From positions 100,484 to 164,483 of the forward strand of contig NZ_KB850076.1 of the NCBI RefSeq assembly GCF_000369525.1: 64,000 bases of DNA. The letters run 5' to 3'. This document shows, piece after piece, positions 53,823 through 62,751 of this stretch. The notes below the pieces were generated by a model that was given only the letters and a program-made list of their open reading frames with translations, made no database searches and was not told the origin of the DNA. The position numbers and the translations under genes are program-made. Within the stretch, counting starts at the first letter, position 1. Each line of letters starts with the position of its first letter. The DNA comes from Acinetobacter higginsii. GTDB taxonomy: Bacteria; Pseudomonadota; Gammaproteobacteria; Pseudomonadales; Moraxellaceae.

Positions 53823-54359
53823 GGCTAATTTCCTTCTGACAGTAAGCTTTCCGAGGAGTTTAGCCAAATGTAGAGGGAGTTTCAGGAGCGATTCTAGGGA
53901 GATTTCAGTTGATTTCGTATTATTTTTAGATAAGCTTCAAGTAACGTATATAATGGTTATGCTATTAACTTGTATTGGTAATCCGTACTAAATCTCTGTA
54001 AATGATGAATCTGTTTTAACTTGGTTGCTGCACGTGTTTAAGTTTAATCAGTTTGAATATAAAACTAGTACAGGTGTTGTAGCGTCGGATAACTTGACAT
54101 AAAACAAATCACTGATCATGTTCACTGAACTATCTATATATCACACTTGTTGACTTTAAAAAACCTATCAGAAGTGTAAAACCATACTAGCGGAACACAT
54201 TATAGAGTAGGTGTAATGACTTAGTTAATAATACTAACATAGTACTTAACAAACATATCCTTATATACCTCTTATTCATTCAATAATGATATTCAAGCCT
54301 TTAAGTAATTAATTACACATCAGCCACTTCATGTAGTCCTAAACTACAGGTAAGTGAGC
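53823..54359. other. Gene-free AT-rich gap upstream of YagK/YfjJ gene
   Basis: About 540 bp with no supported gene, lying between divergent genes: the RHH-like gene and a possible replication protein. It may hold promoters or an origin. I see no clear iterons or strong hairpins. Confidence 0.4.
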
Positions 54360-55238
54360 ATGAAAGTAGAACCTAACCAAAATCAAATTAATGAAGCATC
54401 ACTATTGATAGAAATTGAAAGGTTTGTTCTATCAGGTATGGATTCAACACGACAACCACGATCATTCTATGAAAACTTCACAGACCTTCTTTTAGACTTC
54501 CATCACGTCTATAACCCTGACTTTAGCTACGCATGCTTAATCGATCTCATTTGTAGTCTTTTGCATGACTACGATCTGAAATATGAAACATCAAGTTCCC
54601 TTTACAATCGTTTAAAGCAAACTTCATTTAGAGACTGGCAAAGGTATTTCAATCAAGCTAGAGCTGATCACTTCAATGAAATGCGGCAGCATCGTTATAA
54701 CGAAAGATTAAATGCTAATAAGCTAGAGGATCGGTTATGTGAGTTGCAGAGGGAGTATTCTGCATTGTTAGTTGTACGAGTTGATTTAGCTTATACAGTT
54801 AATCCTGATATCGAACAGGTTGATCATGATTTAGAAAAACTGAGAAAAAGAGTCAATCGTTCTATTTATGGAGATGACATATTGCTGTTGGTATGGGCAT
54901 TAGAGCAAGGGGAGAAGAAAGGCTACCATTGCCATGTGGCTTTAGTTTTAAATGAGCGTAAGCGCATGGATGCATGGAGTATAGCTAAAGCCGTAGGAGA
55001 GCTCTGGGAGGATACTACGGGTGGTAAAGGAAGCTATTTTAACTGCCATGATCGTAGATACCTAAAGCAATATGAAGAGCAGGGGATCGTTAGCATTGGA
55101 GTGATCTTTAGCAATGTACCTTATCAAGCAAATAAGATGCGTTCAACGCTTTCTTATTTGGCACGGCCTGAAAAAGAACAATACCTCAGAGTAAAGACTT
55201 CTCGGAGGATGCGTACCTTTGGCATGTCACAGCGTTAA
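54360..55238 (+). CDS. YagK/YfjJ-domain (inovirus Gp2-like) protein, element B
   Basis: Protein of 292 residues from ATG 54360. Shares VVRVDLAY, LVWALEQGEKKGYHCHVAL (HxH motif, about 190) and a C-terminal PEKEQYLRVKTSRRMRTFG with the copy at 164-1123. The region between shows AKAVGELWEDTTGGKGSYFNC, typical of the family. A replication or satellite function is known for related phage proteins. A direct nicking role is not shown here. Confidence 0.72.
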   Translation: MKVEPNQNQINEASLLIEIERFVLSGMDSTRQPRSFYENFTDLLLDFHHVYNPDFSYACLIDLICSLLHDYDLKYETSSSLYNRLKQTSFRDWQRYFNQARADHFNEMRQHRYNERLNANKLEDRLCELQREYSALLVVRVDLAYTVNPDIEQVDHDLEKLRKRVNRSIYGDDILLLVWALEQGEKKGYHCHVALVLNERKRMDAWSIAKAVGELWEDTTGGKGSYFNCHDRRYLKQYEEQGIVSIGVIFSNVPYQANKMRSTLSYLARPEKEQYLRVKTSRRMRTFGMSQR

Positions 55239-55250
55239 TTGAAATCATAA

Positions 55251-55276
55251 ACAGATATGTACCATCTAGATGAGAA
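55251..55276 (+). promoter_or_regulatory. Repeat motif B1 (candidate promoter/operator)
   Basis: ACAGATATGTACCATCTAGA followed by TGAGAA, just after the YagK/YfjJ stop and about 175 bp before the 55450 gene. First of three near-identical motifs in element B. Confidence 0.5.
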
Positions 55277-55449
55277 ACATCTTCTCTTCATTAGTTTTGG
55301 TCTATTGATTTCCATTCACACTAAGCTAGGTCCAGTACCTGATCTGGCTTCGACTTTGTTGATCTCAAACTATGGCATTCAGTTTTTTTATACCTAAAAC
55401 CCGTCTCTTATGTAACACCCCACAAGTTAAAAATTGGAGATGAATAATC

Positions 55450-55803
55450 ATGAGTAGAATAGATGCTGATGAAGAGTATGAACTGAGTGAATATCAGAAA
55501 CTGTTTAATGAGATAGAAAATTATGAATATGAATTAGGTCCGCTTCTCAGCGATATTATGTCTTACATGTACGAGTCGAATCCGCTTTATGGTTGTTCAA
55601 GAAGACTTAGGCTCGGATCATTTGCATTCAAAGGAGATTACCATGAGTATATTCTAGATGAAATTGATAGGTTTATCCGTGACAGTCATTATAGACCTCA
55701 ACAATTCACTAAACTTTTAGATGAGGCTATAGTGGATCAGATATTCATGCTTGATGAGAAATTGACTATGCTGAACGAAAGGTTGGATAAATTGGACCCT
55801 TGA
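55450..55803 (+). CDS. Small acidic hypothetical protein
   Basis: Protein of 117 residues, acidic and mostly helical (DADEEYELSEYQKLFNEIEN at the N-terminus, LDEKLTMLNERLDKLD at the C-terminus). GGAG ribosome site. Between two copies of the CATCTA motif. Family not recognised. Confidence 0.6.
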   Translation: MSRIDADEEYELSEYQKLFNEIENYEYELGPLLSDIMSYMYESNPLYGCSRRLRLGSFAFKGDYHEYILDEIDRFIRDSHYRPQQFTKLLDEAIVDQIFMLDEKLTMLNERLDKLDP

Positions 55804-55860
55804 GGATAGGGCGGCTTATAAGTCATTTAAACAACATGTTGGAATAGTTTTATTTTTTTT

Positions 55861-55885
55861 CACATATATACCATCTAGGTGAGAA
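55861..55885 (+). promoter_or_regulatory. Repeat motif B2 (candidate promoter/operator)
   Basis: CACATATATACCATCTAGGT followed by GAGAA, before a T-tract hairpin and the zinc-ribbon gene at 55946. Confidence 0.55.
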
Positions 55886-55899
55886 CTCATCGTTTTCAG

Positions 55900-55930
55900 G
55901 GCTTGGCAGCATGCTAAGCCTTTTCTTATT
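55900..55930 (+). terminator. Leader hairpin before zinc-ribbon gene (B)
   Basis: GGCTTGGC / GCTAAGCC stem (one G-T pair) with loop AGCAT, followed by TTTTCTT. It lies between the candidate promoter and the gene, as in element A. Confidence 0.6.
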
Positions 55931-55945
55931 CCAGAGGTATATCTT

Positions 55946-56218
55946 ATGCAAATCAATTGTCCATATTGCCATTCAGAGCATGTGATCCGTGTTGTACAAA
56001 ATAGCGGTTCACAGGGAAGTAATCAGAGTCTGGCATCGTCAGCATCGTTTGCCACGATGGGGGCAGCATTATCAAAGACATTGCCTGTGTCACCTCTTAT
56101 TGGAGGGATAGCAGGTGTCGTAGTCGGTGGTTTGTTAGGTTCAGTATTTGGTTCTGCTTCAACTCAAAATGTTCAATCTAGCTTTCAATGCCAGCATTGT
56201 GGACATTCTTTTTATTGA
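55946..56218 (+). CDS. Zinc-ribbon protein, element B copy
   Basis: Protein of 90 residues: CPYC (5-8), a glycine-zipper-like centre (PLIGGIAGVVVGGLLGSVFG) and CQHCGHSF at the end. Homologue of 7830-8117. Here it is separated from DUF932 by the lipoprotein and DUF805 genes. AGAGG ribosome site. Confidence 0.65.
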   Translation: MQINCPYCHSEHVIRVVQNSGSQGSNQSLASSASFATMGAALSKTLPVSPLIGGIAGVVVGGLLGSVFGSASTQNVQSSFQCQHCGHSFY

Positions 56219-56235
56219 GGGAGGATAAATAAACT

Positions 56236-56254
56236 AGGGAGGTGATGCCTCCCT
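56236..56254. terminator. Hairpin between convergent genes
   Basis: AGGGAGG-TGATG-CCTCCCT after the zinc-ribbon gene, which converges with a lipoprotein gene. Confidence 0.65.
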
Positions 56255-56288
56255 GTGTCTTAAATTAAGGTAGTGGTTTGATTCCAGG

Positions 56289-57029
56289 CTAATTGCATTG
56301 CACAATTTGAGGATCAGTAATAAAAGTCTCAAAATACAATTGATGTTCGGCATTCTGAACAGGAGTGTCTTTGGCCTCAAAGCGAATGCAGTCACCTTGT
56401 TTTAAATGCTCAAAAATATAGTTCTGTGCGACGGACGTGTATTGTAAGTCAAACTTGACAGGGCCTGACTTGGTGTTCAGGAGTAAATCATAATCTCCTG
56501 TCAAAACGGGTTCCATCACTTTGAAAGTGTAACTATGTTTATAATTCTTGGGAAAGAAATCTGTCTGATTTTGTTCCGATGCAACACGGATGGGTTCACC
56601 ATCCTGAATTAAATTGATTGGTGTAGATGAAGGTGGTGTTGTAACCTTGGCATTGATGATCTTTTCAATCTCATTGTCAATGTAGTCACCAAAATCTACA
56701 TCCTTATAGTATCTCGAATCTCCCTGAAGCCAGCGTAAATAAAGGCTCGGGCGTTGCTTCTTGAGATGTTCAACTTTTTGATTCATTAGGTTAAGCAACT
56801 GGTTATATTGGGTTACTCCTAATTCGGCTACAAATTTATTTTTTTCATCAATCATTTGTTGATACTCCATTTCCGTAGCAACTATTGCTCGTCGAACACG
56901 AATATCATTACAACTGACAGAATTATCTGCGGTACAAGACTGGGCCTGATAAGTTAATTTGGCATAGTTGACTTCATTACAGCCAGCTAACAATAAAGCA
57001 AGTGAAATGGTACAAGTAAATTTTTGCAT
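56289..57029 (-). CDS. Lipoprotein, element B
   Basis: Protein of 246 residues with lipobox LLAGC (Cys 17). It has long helical segments (MEYQQMIDEKNKFVAELG) and a C-terminal beta-rich part with a CIRF..QIVQC cysteine pair. Family not recognised. Downstream of 57086-57820 on the same strand. Confidence 0.65.
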   Translation of the reverse strand: MQKFTCTISLALLLAGCNEVNYAKLTYQAQSCTADNSVSCNDIRVRRAIVATEMEYQQMIDEKNKFVAELGVTQYNQLLNLMNQKVEHLKKQRPSLYLRWLQGDSRYYKDVDFGDYIDNEIEKIINAKVTTPPSSTPINLIQDGEPIRVASEQNQTDFFPKNYKHSYTFKVMEPVLTGDYDLLLNTKSGPVKFDLQYTSVAQNYIFEHLKQGDCIRFEAKDTPVQNAEHQLYFETFITDPQIVQCN

Positions 57030-57085
57030 GACTGTTCTCTATGGATCAATGGGGTCGATGTGTTCTGGTTTTGTAGTTCTGATAC

Positions 57086-57820
57086 CTATGAACCAAATTT
57101 CCAGTCACCCTGATCTGTTGATACAACAACTTCAAGAATTCTATCTCGGCTACAATTCTTGGTATCCACAGACATCATGTGTCCAAAACCAAGCCGTATC
57201 GGATTACTCATTTTTTGCAATAAAGGACAGTTGCCACGATTGACTGTGACATTTGAAATGGATACGTCATCAACGAGTGATTGAACTTTGATCATTGTTA
57301 TAAATGAGTGGTGTGGATTTTGTTCTAACGCAATTTTAACTGGAGAGGTTGCAGGAATTGTCGAAGTGGTTTCATTTTGATTTGCAGGGGTATTGCCACG
57401 CTCAATGATATCAAAGCAAGTTTCATTTAAGGCTGATTCAATATCTGAGGTTTTTTTATTCCATGATAGTTGTTGGCTATCGCAGCCATAGACATCATCC
57501 GATTGATTGTCTAAAAAACGGATGTTCCATGTATAAAGAAAAAGGTCTTCTGATTGCTGACGTAGGAACTTAACATTATCAACTGAAAAGGCGGTATAGC
57601 GATCAGGGTATTTCTGATCAAGAAGGTATTGCAAGGTCTCTTTACCATAGGTTGCAATATCATTTTTGCCTTGATCAATAAACTTTTGAGAGTCAGATGT
57701 ATTGGCATTAATAGCTTCTGTTTGAGTGCTATTCGATGATGCGTTTTCATTTGATTCATTTTTAGTACAAGCTTGCATTAAACAAGCAGCCAGTAAAGTA
57801 ATGATGATTTTTTTATTCAT
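57086..57820 (-). CDS. Lipoprotein with shared C-terminal domain
   Basis: Protein of 244 residues from ATG 57820 (AGGAAT ribosome site), lipobox LMQAC (Cys 18). The C-terminal ~60 residues (VTVNRGNCPL ... ILEVVVSTDQGDW) match the element A lipoprotein at 2526-3194. The middle (NVKFLRQQSEDLFLYTWNI) is unique. Function unknown. Confidence 0.68.
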   Translation of the reverse strand: MNKKIIITLLAACLMQACTKNESNENASSNSTQTEAINANTSDSQKFIDQGKNDIATYGKETLQYLLDQKYPDRYTAFSVDNVKFLRQQSEDLFLYTWNIRFLDNQSDDVYGCDSQQLSWNKKTSDIESALNETCFDIIERGNTPANQNETTSTIPATSPVKIALEQNPHHSFITMIKVQSLVDDVSISNVTVNRGNCPLLQKMSNPIRLGFGHMMSVDTKNCSRDRILEVVVSTDQGDWKFGS

Positions 57821-57908
57821 GATGATTCCTAAAACGTGTACATGCATGGGCTGTGCAGGCATGGATGTACAGATGCTTATTTAGATACGGTGGAATGATT
57901 GTTATTGA

Positions 57909-58544
57909 CTAGGCTTTAGGTGATTCACCATAGACATTTGTTGTAGGTTCGCCTTCTTGAGCAGCCCAGAACAGCAACAAAAGTATTCCTACAATCGGCA
58001 CAAGTGCGATTAACATCCACCAACCTGAACGCCCAATGTCATGTAAACGTCTGACACTGACTGCAATATTTGGAATGAACGTGATTAACATGACGATGGT
58101 TGCGGCATCTTCACTGATAAAGCTAAAGGCTAGGCTCATCAGTACACAAAACAGCTCGAAATACCAAAACTCACTGCGTCTAGCACGGCCCTTAAAATCT
58201 GCAAACTTTTTAAAGCAGGTCAAAATGGCTTGTTGATAGTCTGTAAGGATACTTTCAACGTTGTTGGCAGTTGCTTTTGTTGAGTCATTTGGATTGCCAT
58301 TAGCAAAAGTTGGAGAGGGTGCAGATGTTTTGATTTGGGTGGTAGATGTAGGCGCTGTCATGAAATCAAGGTAGATACCTGTAGCTTGACCTTCAGCATT
58401 TACATCAAAGTCGACTTCATGACCCCGAACAGGTGCGTGTTGTTCTTTCCATTCACTACCTACAAAGTTATAACGTTTTTGGTCATTACCCAGAATAATT
58501 CCCATATTGGTTTGAATCGTGAAATCTAAAATCTTGCCTTTCAT
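57909..58544 (-). CDS. DUF805 membrane protein with cold-shock-like N-terminus
   Basis: Protein of 211 residues. Residues 1-60 (GKILDFTIQTNMGIILGNDQKRYNFVGSEW..HEVDFDV) resemble a cold-shock/OB-type domain. After a linker comes DUF805 from about 112: FADFKGRARRSEFWYFELFCVLM, membrane segments, and VRRLHDIGRSGWWMLI. Anchors in the inner membrane. Function unknown. Confidence 0.78.
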   Translation of the reverse strand: MKGKILDFTIQTNMGIILGNDQKRYNFVGSEWKEQHAPVRGHEVDFDVNAEGQATGIYLDFMTAPTSTTQIKTSAPSPTFANGNPNDSTKATANNVESILTDYQQAILTCFKKFADFKGRARRSEFWYFELFCVLMSLAFSFISEDAATIVMLITFIPNIAVSVRRLHDIGRSGWWMLIALVPIVGILLLLFWAAQEGEPTTNVYGESPKA

Positions 58545-58874
58545 CTTCGTGTCCTTATTTTATGTATTGGAGAGATGTTTAGACCTACAGGTAAATTGAT
58601 CTTGATTGTTATTTACCGTCAGTGTTCAAACATGCTCCAGCTCACAACACAAAGCAGCTTTTGTTCTTATTCACAGCGATAGTGAATTTCTTTTTTAGGG
58701 CAGCACAAATCTGACCTGAATCAATAGATAGGGCTGAAAGCTGAAATTGTGATGTACCAAAAGTGTTGTTATGAGTTGAGCGGTTTAAAGTTAAAAATGT
58801 GATAGCTCAATAATTTAGTGTTTTGGGTTTTATCAACGAAGGATAGGGCTGATGCCCAGAAATAAGAATAGAGA

Positions 58875-59110
58875 TTAGTCATGGTTGACTCCTTTGGCTA
58901 TAAAGAAGTTTCACCGCATCACTGTCAAATAATGGTGGCGAAACGAAAGAGGGTTGACAGACTGATAGCCAAAGGATCAGCACACCCAAAGGTGTCCCCC
59001 TCCCGTTCCGCCGCAGAGGGGACACGCAGGGTCGCCCACCAAAAAGATAAACTTTTTAGTGTGCTTTGGCTGAACGGTCTGTCAAAACCGACTGGCAATG
59101 TAGGCCAGCA
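58875..59110 (+). ncRNA. Structured RNA-like element, copy B
   Basis: Homologue of 4003-4241. Pairings: AGTCA/TGACT (58877-58881/58886-58890), TTGACAGAC/GTCTGTCAA (58954-58962/59077-59085), CCAAAG/CTTTGG (58969-58974/59064-59069), CACAC/GTGTG (58981-58985/59059-59063) and CTGGC/GCCAG (59092-59096/59104-59108). The extra third strand is TGTCAA (58923-58928). Relative to copy A, TTAGCA-TGCTAA became TTGACA-TGTCAA and CTGAC-GTCAG became CTGGC-GCCAG, each preserving pairing. Located between the DUF805 gene and the DUF932 promoter. I see nothing else in the preceding gap (58545-58874). Confidence 0.7.
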
Positions 59111-59196
59111 AGTGAATGATAATCCCTGCTAAAGATCACGTCAATTTACTGATTCAGAAAAACCAAATGATGAGTCAAAAGAATTTAAATAAATTT

Positions 59197-59220
59197 CAGA
59201 TATATACCATCTAAGTGAAT
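59197..59220 (+). promoter_or_regulatory. Repeat motif B3 (candidate promoter/operator)
   Basis: CAGATATATACCATCTAAGT followed by GAAT, upstream of the leader hairpin and DUF932 gene. Confidence 0.55.
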
Positions 59221-59257
59221 GAATGCATTTACATGCATCTCAATGACTTCTCACTTT

Positions 59258-59285
59258 GGTCTGCTCCCCCAGCAGGCCTTTTTTT
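59258..59285 (+). terminator. Leader hairpin before DUF932 gene (B)
   Basis: GGTCTGCT-CCCCC-AGCAGGCC followed by seven Ts and ATGCAC, 57 nt before the DUF932 start. Same place and same T-tract/ATGC sequence as the leader in element A. Confidence 0.7.
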
Positions 59286-59341
59286 ATGCACAAAATCTGA
59301 AATTGAAACAATTCAAGATTGATCTATTAAAGGAAAAGTTT

Positions 59342-60391
59342 ATGGCACATTTAGTCGAAACAATGGCATTCGTTGGTCAAACACCTTGGCATGGTTTAGG
59401 TAATCAACTGACCCAAAATCAACCATTAGAAGTGTGGGCACAACAAGCTGGGATGGATTGGCGGATTGAATCCTCCGATGTCAGCTATATGGCACAAAAT
59501 GAACGTGGGCAAAGCATCATCATGCCATTTGAAGAACAGCGGGTTTTGTATCGCTCGGATACCCATGCACCTTTGTCAGTGGTGAGCCAACGCTTTCAGG
59601 AAGTTCAGCCGATGGAAATCCTACATTTCTACAAAGACCTGACTGAACAATCGGGCTTTGAATTGGAAACCGCAGGCGTACTCAAAGGTGGAAAGAAATT
59701 CTGGGCATTGGCTAAAACAGGACAGACTTCAGCACTCAAGGGCAAAGATGTCAGCAATGGCTACATTTTATTGGCAACTGCTTGTGATGGCACGCTAGCA
59801 ACTACAGCACAGTTTACCTCGATCCGTGTGGTGTGTAATAACACTTTGGCGATTGCTCTAAAAGGACAACAAGGCAATGTTGGTGTGGTCAAAGTTCCGC
59901 ACAGTACCAAGTTCGATGCAGAGAAGGTCAAACAGCAACTGGGTATTTCAGTACGTGCATGGGATGAACACATGTATGAAATGAAACAACTGAGTCAGCG
60001 TAAAGTCACTCAACAGGAAGCGGCAGCCTACTTTGATGCGGTATTTAACAATACCAATCTCAGTATGGCGGAACAAGATGAAAGCATTATTCAGTTTTAT
60101 CGCAATGCAGCCATGCCGAATCAAACAAGCCTATCCAAAGCAGACAATAAAACTGAACCGAACGGACGTGCCATGTCGAAAGTGATGACCATGTTTAACG
60201 GACATGGGCGAGGGGCTGAACTTAGCTCATCCAAGGATACCGCTTATGGATTGCTTTGTTCTATGACGGAGTTTGTTGATCATGAACGAAGAGCGATGAG
60301 CACAGATCATCGTTTAGATTCAGCTTGGTTTGGCGCAGGTGCAGCCATTAAGCAACGTGCGTTAGAACAAGCCCTTAGACTAGCTGCTTAA
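59342..60391 (+). CDS. DUF932 (TIGR03299) protein, element B copy
   Basis: Protein of 349 residues from ATG 59342. An upstream in-frame extension would cross the terminator hairpin. TPWHGLGNQLTQNQPLEVWAQQ near the N-terminus, VCNNTLAIALKG (about 172) and TAYGLLCSMTEFVDHERR. Nearly collinear with the element A copy and mostly identical, with divergence around 240-275. Begins the DUF932-YqaJ-Gp3-like module of element B. Confidence 0.88.
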   Translation: MAHLVETMAFVGQTPWHGLGNQLTQNQPLEVWAQQAGMDWRIESSDVSYMAQNERGQSIIMPFEEQRVLYRSDTHAPLSVVSQRFQEVQPMEILHFYKDLTEQSGFELETAGVLKGGKKFWALAKTGQTSALKGKDVSNGYILLATACDGTLATTAQFTSIRVVCNNTLAIALKGQQGNVGVVKVPHSTKFDAEKVKQQLGISVRAWDEHMYEMKQLSQRKVTQQEAAAYFDAVFNNTNLSMAEQDESIIQFYRNAAMPNQTSLSKADNKTEPNGRAMSKVMTMFNGHGRGAELSSSKDTAYGLLCSMTEFVDHERRAMSTDHRLDSAWFGAGAAIKQRALEQALRLAA

Positions 60392-60434
60392 ATGATTTAG
60401 CCTAAGTAGAAATAACTCTAATTGAATTTTATTG

Positions 60435-60461
60435 AGCTGCATCTTTGGATGCAGCTTTTTT
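60435..60461 (+). terminator. Intergenic terminator hairpin before YqaJ gene (B)
   Basis: AGCTGCATC-TTTG-GATGCAGCT and a T tract followed by ATGCC. Occupies the same position as 9304-9330 with an unrelated stem sequence. Confidence 0.8.
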
Positions 60462-60512
60462 ATGCCATCAATTCCATTTTTACCCAACTTTTATATGAAT
60501 GCAGGAATGATC

Positions 60513-61640
60513 ATGAACGCGAATATCCAGATTCAAAACACTATAAACAATCCACCACTACAACATTATTTACCTAACCTCAATCAACCCAATCAGCAGG
60601 TTGAAGTGGGAACCAGAACCAAGCGAGAGCGACCGAACACACAGCCACGCAAAACCAAATCGCCCACAGCTAAACGCCTAGCCAACACTAAACAATTAAA
60701 TTACCAACAATGGTTAGAAATCAGAAAACAGGGTATTGGCAGTAGTGATGCAGCAACCGCTTGTGGACTAAATCCCTATATGTCGATGCTAGAACTTTGG
60801 ATGATTAAGACAGGACGGATGCAACAAAACATCGAAGATGAAAGTGCAGGCTATGCACCTTTATATTGGGGGAAACAGTTAGAACCTTTAGTCGCTGAGT
60901 ACTACAGCATGCACACGAATCATAAGGTACGTCGTGTCAATGCAGTGTTACAACACCCCGATGACGACAAACACTTTATGTTGGCGAACCTTGACTATGC
61001 CGTGGTGGGCAGTGGTGAAGTTCAAATCTTGGAATGTAAAACTGTAGGGGAATATGGTTCTAAGTTATGGAGAGACGGTGTGCCTTTATATGTGCTGTGT
61101 CAGGTACAACATCAGTTAGCCGTGACAGGCAAACAAGCTGCACATATTTGTGCCTTGATCTGTGGACATGAAAGCAAAATCTATAAGGTTACCCGCAACG
61201 AAACCGTGATCCAGCACATTATTAATGCTGAACGCCACTTCTGGCAATGTGTGGAATCGGATATTCCACCGAGTGTAGATGCCTCTGACTCAGCAGCTAA
61301 AGCTTTGCAGCAACTCTACCCTGAGCAAATTCCATTATTAGTAGAAGACCTCAGCCAAAATGAACAAGCCAACTATCTATTTAACCAGTTGTTAGAAGAA
61401 CGACATAAGGTTGAGCAACATCAACAGTATTTTGATGAGCTAAAACATCAACTTCAAATGCTGATGAAAGAAGCAGAGCGAGCTGTATTTATAGGTGGTT
61501 CAGTGACGTGGAAGAAATCACAGGACTCAATCAGCTTAGATAGTAAATCCCTGCTTAAACAGCACCCTGAATATCTACAACAGTTTCCACAAACTAAAGC
61601 AGGAACACGGCGCTTTCAGATTTATCCGAATGGTGGATAA
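60513..61640 (+). CDS. YqaJ-family exonuclease, element B copy
   Basis: Protein of 375 residues from ATG 60513 (AGGA upstream). Same core as the element A copy: IRKQGIGSSDAATACGLNPYMS, YWGKQLEPLVAEYY, ANLDYAVV and ILECKTVGEYG. A longer N-terminal tail includes a basic KRERPNTQPRKTKSPTAKR stretch. Confidence 0.88.
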   Translation: MNANIQIQNTINNPPLQHYLPNLNQPNQQVEVGTRTKRERPNTQPRKTKSPTAKRLANTKQLNYQQWLEIRKQGIGSSDAATACGLNPYMSMLELWMIKTGRMQQNIEDESAGYAPLYWGKQLEPLVAEYYSMHTNHKVRRVNAVLQHPDDDKHFMLANLDYAVVGSGEVQILECKTVGEYGSKLWRDGVPLYVLCQVQHQLAVTGKQAAHICALICGHESKIYKVTRNETVIQHIINAERHFWQCVESDIPPSVDASDSAAKALQQLYPEQIPLLVEDLSQNEQANYLFNQLLEERHKVEQHQQYFDELKHQLQMLMKEAERAVFIGGSVTWKKSQDSISLDSKSLLKQHPEYLQQFPQTKAGTRRFQIYPNGG

Positions 61641-61674
61641 AGTGACCTAAAAATTCCTCCAAATTCAAAAACGA

Positions 61675-61726
61675 CAAAAGCCGCCCCTGTTCTTCCCGAG
61701 GGAAGAACAATATGGACGGGCTTTTG
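61675..61726 (+). promoter_or_regulatory. Folded leader before Gp3-like gene (B)
   Basis: Inner hairpin TGTTCTTCC-CGAG-GGAAGAACA (61688-61709) inside outer helix CAAAAGCC/GGCTTTTG (61675-61682/61719-61726). Same nested shape as 10475-10537 with different bases. Confidence 0.6.
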
Positions 61727-61811
61727 CTGATCGATCACATCTATTTATTCAATATTTCCAACGTTTCACATAAAGCAGTGAATCAGTAAGAAAATACGAG
61801 AGGACATACCT

Positions 61812-62711
61812 ATGATTAAAGGTTTAGCAATTACTCCGCCCGTTTTAGGCCGTATCAGCATCGGTAAAATTGTTGAAAAGAACGGCAAACGTATTCCTGA
61901 AAAGGATGATCAATTTACCATTACCAGCCAAATTCAAAATAAGGATGGCTGGGTGAAACATCCACTAGATGATCAGCTTCGTGCCAAAGCACCGAATCAA
62001 AACCAAAAGTTGAGAAGTATTCCAGTCCGTATGATTTTCAACGATCCTGAACTGAATCTACGGGCAGAGTACAGTCTTTTTGATCGTCAGACTGGACGTT
62101 TGATCTGCTCAGGTAATGGGGAAAGCTGTCAGCGACTTGGACAAAATGGCGTTGAACAACATCAGTGCCCATCCCCTGATTTATGTCCACTAGCTCAGGG
62201 TGGATTGTGCAAGCCATATGGCAGACTTTACGTCAATCTAGATGAATCGGATGAATTTGGCACATTTATCTTTAGAACCACTGGTTTTAATAGTATCCGC
62301 ACTCTGGCAGCACGGCTTCGTTATTACCATGCCGCATCAGGTGATTTACTGTCATGTTTGCCTTTGCAACTGACTTTACGAGGGAAAAGCACGACACAAA
62401 GTTATCGTACTCCGATCTATTACGTGGACTTGACCTTACGTGATGGAGTGAACTTAAATGATGCTATCACCTCAGCTCAGCAGATCGATGAACAGAGTAA
62501 GGCAGCAGGGTTTTATCAGGAGGCTTTGGATCATGTGGCACGACAGGGTTATGGCAATGCCAGTTTTGAGGTGGGTGGTGAAGAGGGCTTGGATATTGTT
62601 GAGGAGTTCTATCATTCAAATGAGAAAGAGGAGCCTCACCAATGCGGCGCTTTATCGTGTGTAACGACAATGGAACAAGAGTTATCTCGTAGTGTTAAAG
62701 CACTAAATTAA
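61812..62711 (+). CDS. Gp3-like / putative metal-binding protein, element B copy
   Basis: Protein of 299 residues, closely related to 10621-11523. Cysteines in CSGNGESC, QCPSPDLC and LCKPYGRLYVNL, then FIFRTTGFNSIRTLAARL. The C-terminal ~50 residues diverge between copies. Possible recombination directionality or DNA-binding role. Name and function unproven. Confidence 0.75.
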   Translation: MIKGLAITPPVLGRISIGKIVEKNGKRIPEKDDQFTITSQIQNKDGWVKHPLDDQLRAKAPNQNQKLRSIPVRMIFNDPELNLRAEYSLFDRQTGRLICSGNGESCQRLGQNGVEQHQCPSPDLCPLAQGGLCKPYGRLYVNLDESDEFGTFIFRTTGFNSIRTLAARLRYYHAASGDLLSCLPLQLTLRGKSTTQSYRTPIYYVDLTLRDGVNLNDAITSAQQIDEQSKAAGFYQEALDHVARQGYGNASFEVGGEEGLDIVEEFYHSNEKEEPHQCGALSCVTTMEQELSRSVKALN

Positions 62712-62744
62712 TAGCGAAGGGAACTTAAAAGTTCCCTTCGCTAT
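62711..62744. terminator. 16-bp perfect hairpin after the module
   Basis: ATAGCGAAGGGAACTT and its complement around a 2-nt loop, overlapping the last base of the Gp3-like stop. It separates the module from the convergent cadR gene. No T tract. Confidence 0.75.
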
Positions 62745-62751
62745 AACTAGC

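Noticed and set aside
58881..59132. 83-residue reading frame in copy B
   Set aside because: Same reason as 4063-4317: conservation is better explained by RNA structure.
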